A stretch of DNA of 25,382 nucleotides. Origin: JADGQM01 sp964505935 (GTDB taxonomy: Bacteria > Desulfobacterota > Syntrophobacteria > Syntrophobacterales > Syntrophobacteraceae). Shown here in pieces: positions 22,316 through 25,382 of the stretch (positions within the stretch are counted from its first letter, which is position 1; each line of letters opens with the position of its first letter). A program made the translations under genes and the position numbers. The DNA lies in contig CAZDKX010000031.1 in NCBI GenBank assembly GCA_964505935.1, forward strand, positions 1-25,382, in the 5' to 3' direction. Below the pieces are notes generated by a model that was not told the DNA's origin, searched no databases, and saw nothing but the letters and a program-made list of their open reading frames with translations.

Positions 22316-23254
22316 ATGAAGAAACAACTCCTTGAACTGATCGTCTGTCCGCAATGCCTGCCCAGGGAATACTCGTTGGTTGCCGACATCCTCTCGGAGC
22401 GGGACGGCGATATCGAAACCGGTACCCTCAAGTGCCCGCAATGCGCCGCCCTGTTTCCCATTATCGAAGGTATAGCCCTGCTCGATCCTTTTGGCAATGA
22501 CAGTCAGCAGTCAGCGAACAAATACGAAACCGCCGAAGTGGTTTCCTCATACCTCTGGAGCCATTACGGAGACCTGTTGGGTGATGACCAGGCATCGTCG
22601 GCTTATCGTACCTGGGCGCGGCTGATGCAACCCCAGGGGGGCCTGGCCCTGGACGCCGGTGGCGCGGTGGGGCGCTTTGCCTTCGAAATGAGCGCTCGCT
22701 GCGATTTCGTGGTCGGCATCGACACTTCGCATGCGTTCATCCGGGCGGCAAGGCGGCTGATGCGGGAGCGTTTCCTGGTGGTGCTTTTGAAAGACGAAGG
22801 CATGCTGAGCCGGGAGGTGACCATTCGGCTGGCCGAGGAATGGCGGAGCGAAAAGGTGGAATTCCTGGTGGCCAATGCCCTGGCCCTGCCGTTCAGACAA
22901 GACACCTTTGCGTTGTTTGCTTCGCTCAACCTGGTTGACAAGGTCCCCTCGCCGATCCGGCATCTGCAGGAGATGAACCGAGTCACCCGCGACCGCCATG
23001 CCCAGTTCCTGCTCTCGGATCCCTTTTCCTGGTCCAGCGAGGTGGCTCCGGTCGATGAGTGGCTGGGAGGCAAGGCGGAGGGCCAGTATGCGGGCAGGGG
23101 ACTGGCCAACATTGCGACGCTGTTGTCCGCCGGCCGGGGCGACCTGGTACCGGCCTGGCGGGCCGGTGAACCGGGGGAGGTGTGGTGGAAGATCCGCACC
23201 CACAGCAACCATTATGAGCTGATTCGCAGCCGCTATGTGCATTGCTGCCGATAG
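22316..23254 (+). CDS. Trm112-like zinc domain fused to a class I SAM methyltransferase
   Basis: A 312-residue cytoplasmic protein. Residues 5-55 form a Trm112/YbaR-like zinc ribbon: Cys11 and Cys14 in VCPQC, Cys40 and Cys43 in KCPQC, then ALFPIIEGIALL, the usual ending of that domain. Residues 100-312 are a Rossmann-fold methyltransferase with motif I ALDAGGAVGRFAFEM (DxGxxxGR), acidic motif II VVGIDTSHAF (Asp136) and motif IV-like ASLNLVDKVPSP. The aromatic C-terminal WWKIRTHSNHYELI does not match a named family I know. The start at 22316 follows AAGGAGG at the ideal distance; an in-frame ATG at 22268 has no such site. The next gene begins 9 bp after the stop, so both are in one operon and probably in one pathway. 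The methyl acceptor is unknown. Confidence 0.82.
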   Translation: MKKQLLELIVCPQCLPREYSLVADILSERDGDIETGTLKCPQCAALFPIIEGIALLDPFGNDSQQSANKYETAEVVSSYLWSHYGDLLGDDQASSAYRTWARLMQPQGGLALDAGGAVGRFAFEMSARCDFVVGIDTSHAFIRAARRLMRERFLVVLLKDEGMLSREVTIRLAEEWRSEKVEFLVANALALPFRQDTFALFASLNLVDKVPSPIRHLQEMNRVTRDRHAQFLLSDPFSWSSEVAPVDEWLGGKAEGQYAGRGLANIATLLSAGRGDLVPAWRAGEPGEVWWKIRTHSNHYELIRSRYVHCCR

Positions 23255-23263
23255 GGGGAGCCC

Positions 23264-25321
23264 ATGATCCTTGATACGGTTTGCCGTCTCTGTTCCTCCT
23301 GCTGCCCCGTCGAGGCCGAAGTGGTCGAGGACCGCCTGATCGGCGCCCGCCGGAAATCCTTTCTTGCCCCTGAAAAACGCTTATCCTGTCCCAAGCTGGC
23401 GGCAGCCCCGGATATCGTCTATTCCCCCCGGCGCTTGACCAGGCCGCTGATCAAGAAAGCTGATGGCTCGGGCTTTCGCGAGGTCGGCTGGGATGAGGCC
23501 CTCGAGCTGGTGGCGGCCCGCTTCCTCCGTCATCGGGAAGAGGCCGGGGCGCAATCCGTGGCCTGGCTGCGGGGCATGGCTGCCGACTGGGGCGCGCAAT
23601 GGGATTATCCCAACCGGCTGATGCATCTCCTCGGCTCCCCCAATACCATCGGCAACGGCTCCATCTGTTTTGTGGGCCGGGATTTTGCTCATTCCTACAC
23701 TTACGGGGCCATGGCCTTCCCGGAGGCGAAAAACGCCCGCTGCATTCTTGTCTGGGGGAAGAACGACGGCAACACCGCCCTGGGGGCGGCCGAGGCCATC
23801 CACTATGCCAGGGAGCGGGGGGCGGCGCTGATAGTCATCGACCCCGTGCAAACCGCCCTTGCCCGCCAGGCGGACCTCTGGCTGCAGATCAAGCCGGGCC
23901 ACGACGGCCTGCTCGCCATGGCGATGATCAACGAGATCATCGCGGAGGGATGGTTTGACGCCGAGTTTGTCGAACACTACACCCTCGGCTTCGATCAGCT
24001 CAAAGCGGTTGCCGCCCGGTATCCCGCCGAGACGGTGGCAGGGAAAATCTGGCTGACGGCCGATCAGATCAAGGAGGCGGCGCGCCGCTATGCCACCACC
24101 AAACCCGCGTGCCTCATCGACGGCAACGGCCTGGACATGCACCGCGAGGTCTTCGACACCACCCGGGCCATCGCCATGCTGCGGGCCCTGACCGGAAATC
24201 TGGACAAGCCGGGCGGGGACGTGCTGCCGCAACCGATCCCGGTGCGCAACATCCAGCTGAAGGATCGGCTCCCCGACGGGGCGGTCCCCATCACCCGAGA
24301 CTACCCTCTGTTCAACACCTTCAGCGACACCTGGGGCAACCAGGTCCAGGGCTGCCTGATCGATGCCATTCTCGAAGAATCACCCTATCCGGTGAAGATG
24401 GTGGTGGTCCAGACCGGCAACCCCCTGGTGACCATGGCCGATTCGAACCGGGTTCGGGAGGCGTTCACCAAGGTGGAAACGCTGGTGGTGATCGATATGT
24501 TCCTGACCGAGACGGGCAAGCTGGCCGACGTCATTCTGCCGGCTGCCAGCTGCTTTGAAACGACCCAGCTCAACCGCGCCTCCATCCGCAATAACCCAAT
24601 GTTTCTGCAAAACGCGATCATTCCCCCGGTGGGCGATTCCTGGCCGAACTGGAGGATTGTCTTTGAGTTGGGCCGCCGGCTCGGGTTTGCCGCCGAATTC
24701 CCCTGGCAGAGCGCGGAAGCGGCCATCGATTACCAGCTTGAGCCGGCCGGGGTTACGGTGGAGAAGCTGCGGCAGCATGGCAACGGCCTGCGGATCGAAG
24801 AGCTGCGCTACGAAAAGTACCGGGAGCAGCCGTTCAAGACGCCTTCGGGTAAGGTCGAATTCCGCTCACGGCGGCTGGCCGAGGCCGGCTTGCCGGGCGT
24901 GCCGTTTCAGGATGGTCCGGGCGAAGACCCGATCAGCTTTGCCGATCAGAGGGGGGACTATCCCATGCTGGGAATCAGCGGCAGCCGTGACCTTCGCTTC
25001 ACCAACTCGCAGTTCCACAACATCCCGTCGCTGCTCAAAGCCGGTCCGGGTTGCATGGTCGCGATCCATCCCGACGATGCCCGGCGTTATGACCTGACGG
25101 AGGGAGATCTGGTACGGATTGAATCCCCGAAGGGCGCCGTCGAAATGACGGCAAGCATCTCCACTACGGTACGCCCCGGCATGATCCGCCTTGCCTGGGG
25201 GTGGGGAGACTACGACCCGCGGGGCAACCTCAACACCCTCACCGAGGACGACCGGCGGGGCCGGGTGACCGGCACCTCCACCAGCAGAAGCTTCATGTGC
25301 CGGTTGAGTAAGGCGCAATAA
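23264..25321 (+). CDS. Molybdopterin (Mo or W) oxidoreductase, DMSO-reductase family
   Basis: A 685-residue enzyme with a bis-molybdopterin guanine dinucleotide cofactor. The N-terminal [4Fe-4S] site is Cys7, Cys10, Cys14 (CRLCSSCCPVEAE) and Cys42 (RLSCPKLAA). The body has the family motifs WDEALELVAARF, LLGSPNTIGNGSICFVGRDF with Cys134 as probable metal ligand, VVVQTGNPLVTMADSNRVRE and ADVILPAASCFETTQ, and the C-terminal dinucleotide-binding domain contains FKTPSGKVEF, PSLLKAGPGCMVAIHPDDAR and VRPGMIRLAWGWGDYDP. There is no Tat signal, so it is cytoplasmic. The overall outline resembles acetylene hydratase and polysulfide/thiosulfate-reductase-like subfamilies, but the acetylene hydratase Asp beside the cluster (CxxCD) is Ser11 here. 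No electron-transfer subunit lies in the window. It is the second gene of the methyltransferase operon; the substrate is unknown. Confidence 0.85.
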   Translation: MILDTVCRLCSSCCPVEAEVVEDRLIGARRKSFLAPEKRLSCPKLAAAPDIVYSPRRLTRPLIKKADGSGFREVGWDEALELVAARFLRHREEAGAQSVAWLRGMAADWGAQWDYPNRLMHLLGSPNTIGNGSICFVGRDFAHSYTYGAMAFPEAKNARCILVWGKNDGNTALGAAEAIHYARERGAALIVIDPVQTALARQADLWLQIKPGHDGLLAMAMINEIIAEGWFDAEFVEHYTLGFDQLKAVAARYPAETVAGKIWLTADQIKEAARRYATTKPACLIDGNGLDMHREVFDTTRAIAMLRALTGNLDKPGGDVLPQPIPVRNIQLKDRLPDGAVPITRDYPLFNTFSDTWGNQVQGCLIDAILEESPYPVKMVVVQTGNPLVTMADSNRVREAFTKVETLVVIDMFLTETGKLADVILPAASCFETTQLNRASIRNNPMFLQNAIIPPVGDSWPNWRIVFELGRRLGFAAEFPWQSAEAAIDYQLEPAGVTVEKLRQHGNGLRIEELRYEKYREQPFKTPSGKVEFRSRRLAEAGLPGVPFQDGPGEDPISFADQRGDYPMLGISGSRDLRFTNSQFHNIPSLLKAGPGCMVAIHPDDARRYDLTEGDLVRIESPKGAVEMTASISTTVRPGMIRLAWGWGDYDPRGNLNTLTEDDRRGRVTGTSTSRSFMCRLSKAQ

Positions 25322-25382
25322 TAAAAAAAGCAACCCCTGCAATACCTCTCAAAGGAACGCTCCTTGCCAACACCCGATATCG

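Noticed and set aside
23264..25321. Acetylene hydratase
   Set aside because: The overall outline is similar, but the Asp next to the iron-sulfur cysteine that is needed for hydration is Ser11, so the name is not supported.
1..25382. CRISPR array, tRNA or rRNA genes, origin of replication
   Set aside because: No regularly spaced direct repeats, cloverleaf genes, rRNA motifs or iteron/DnaA clusters were noticed on reading; a covariance-model scan would be needed to exclude small RNAs.

Overview
The window looks like a chromosomal segment of a GC-rich anaerobic bacterium, most likely a sulfate-reducing or syntrophic member of the Desulfobacterota. This is inferred from gene content, not from a marker gene: a glycyl-radical C-S lyase with its radical SAM activase, a DMSO-reductase-family molybdo/tungsto-enzyme, a B12-binding radical SAM protein, secreted repeat-rich proteins and many intergenic palindromes.

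Positions 1-9450 are mostly a gene graveyard. A frameshifted IS4-type element with clear terminal inverted repeats (54-1954) abuts a fragment of an IS91-like transposase. It is followed by broken remains of secreted proteins: a Cys-rich bacterial-repeat tail with an internal stop, a frameshifted CsgG-like protein, a three-repeat NHL protein with a Trp-to-stop change, and the C-terminal module of another secreted protein next to an IS630 fragment. One 120-bp module occurs twice (6716-6835 and 9306-9425) and appears to have been fused onto the NHL fragment. The intact genes here are a hicBA toxin-antitoxin pair (2580-3010), an HDOD-GAF regulator with a good sigma70 promoter (3138-4574) and a secreted papain-like protease with a lectin-like tail (7150-8682).

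Positions 10195-15617 hold an alpha/beta hydrolase with a small unknown downstream gene, then a glycyl radical enzyme (11966-14449) and its activase (14649-15617). The residues I recall as the isethionate sulfo-lyase (IslA) active site all map onto this enzyme at a constant offset of 3, so the pair is called islA/islB: isethionate would be cleaved to acetaldehyde and sulfite. A good sigma54 -24/-12 element and two matching upstream dyads lie in the 658-bp leader. The islA-islB gap carries three different repeats.

From 15618 to 20655 come a MITE-like inverted-repeat element, a PurM/HypE-like ATP-binding protein on the minus strand, an internally deleted IS630 transposase and a large secreted protein combining choice-of-anchor domains with a Cthe_2159-type carbohydrate-binding beta-helix.

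From 20943 to the end lies a divergent module: a B12-binding radical SAM protein to the left, and to the right a Trm112-like/methyltransferase protein followed 9 bp later by a molybdopterin oxidoreductase. Their joint function is unknown to me, and this is the best candidate for undescribed biochemistry in the window.
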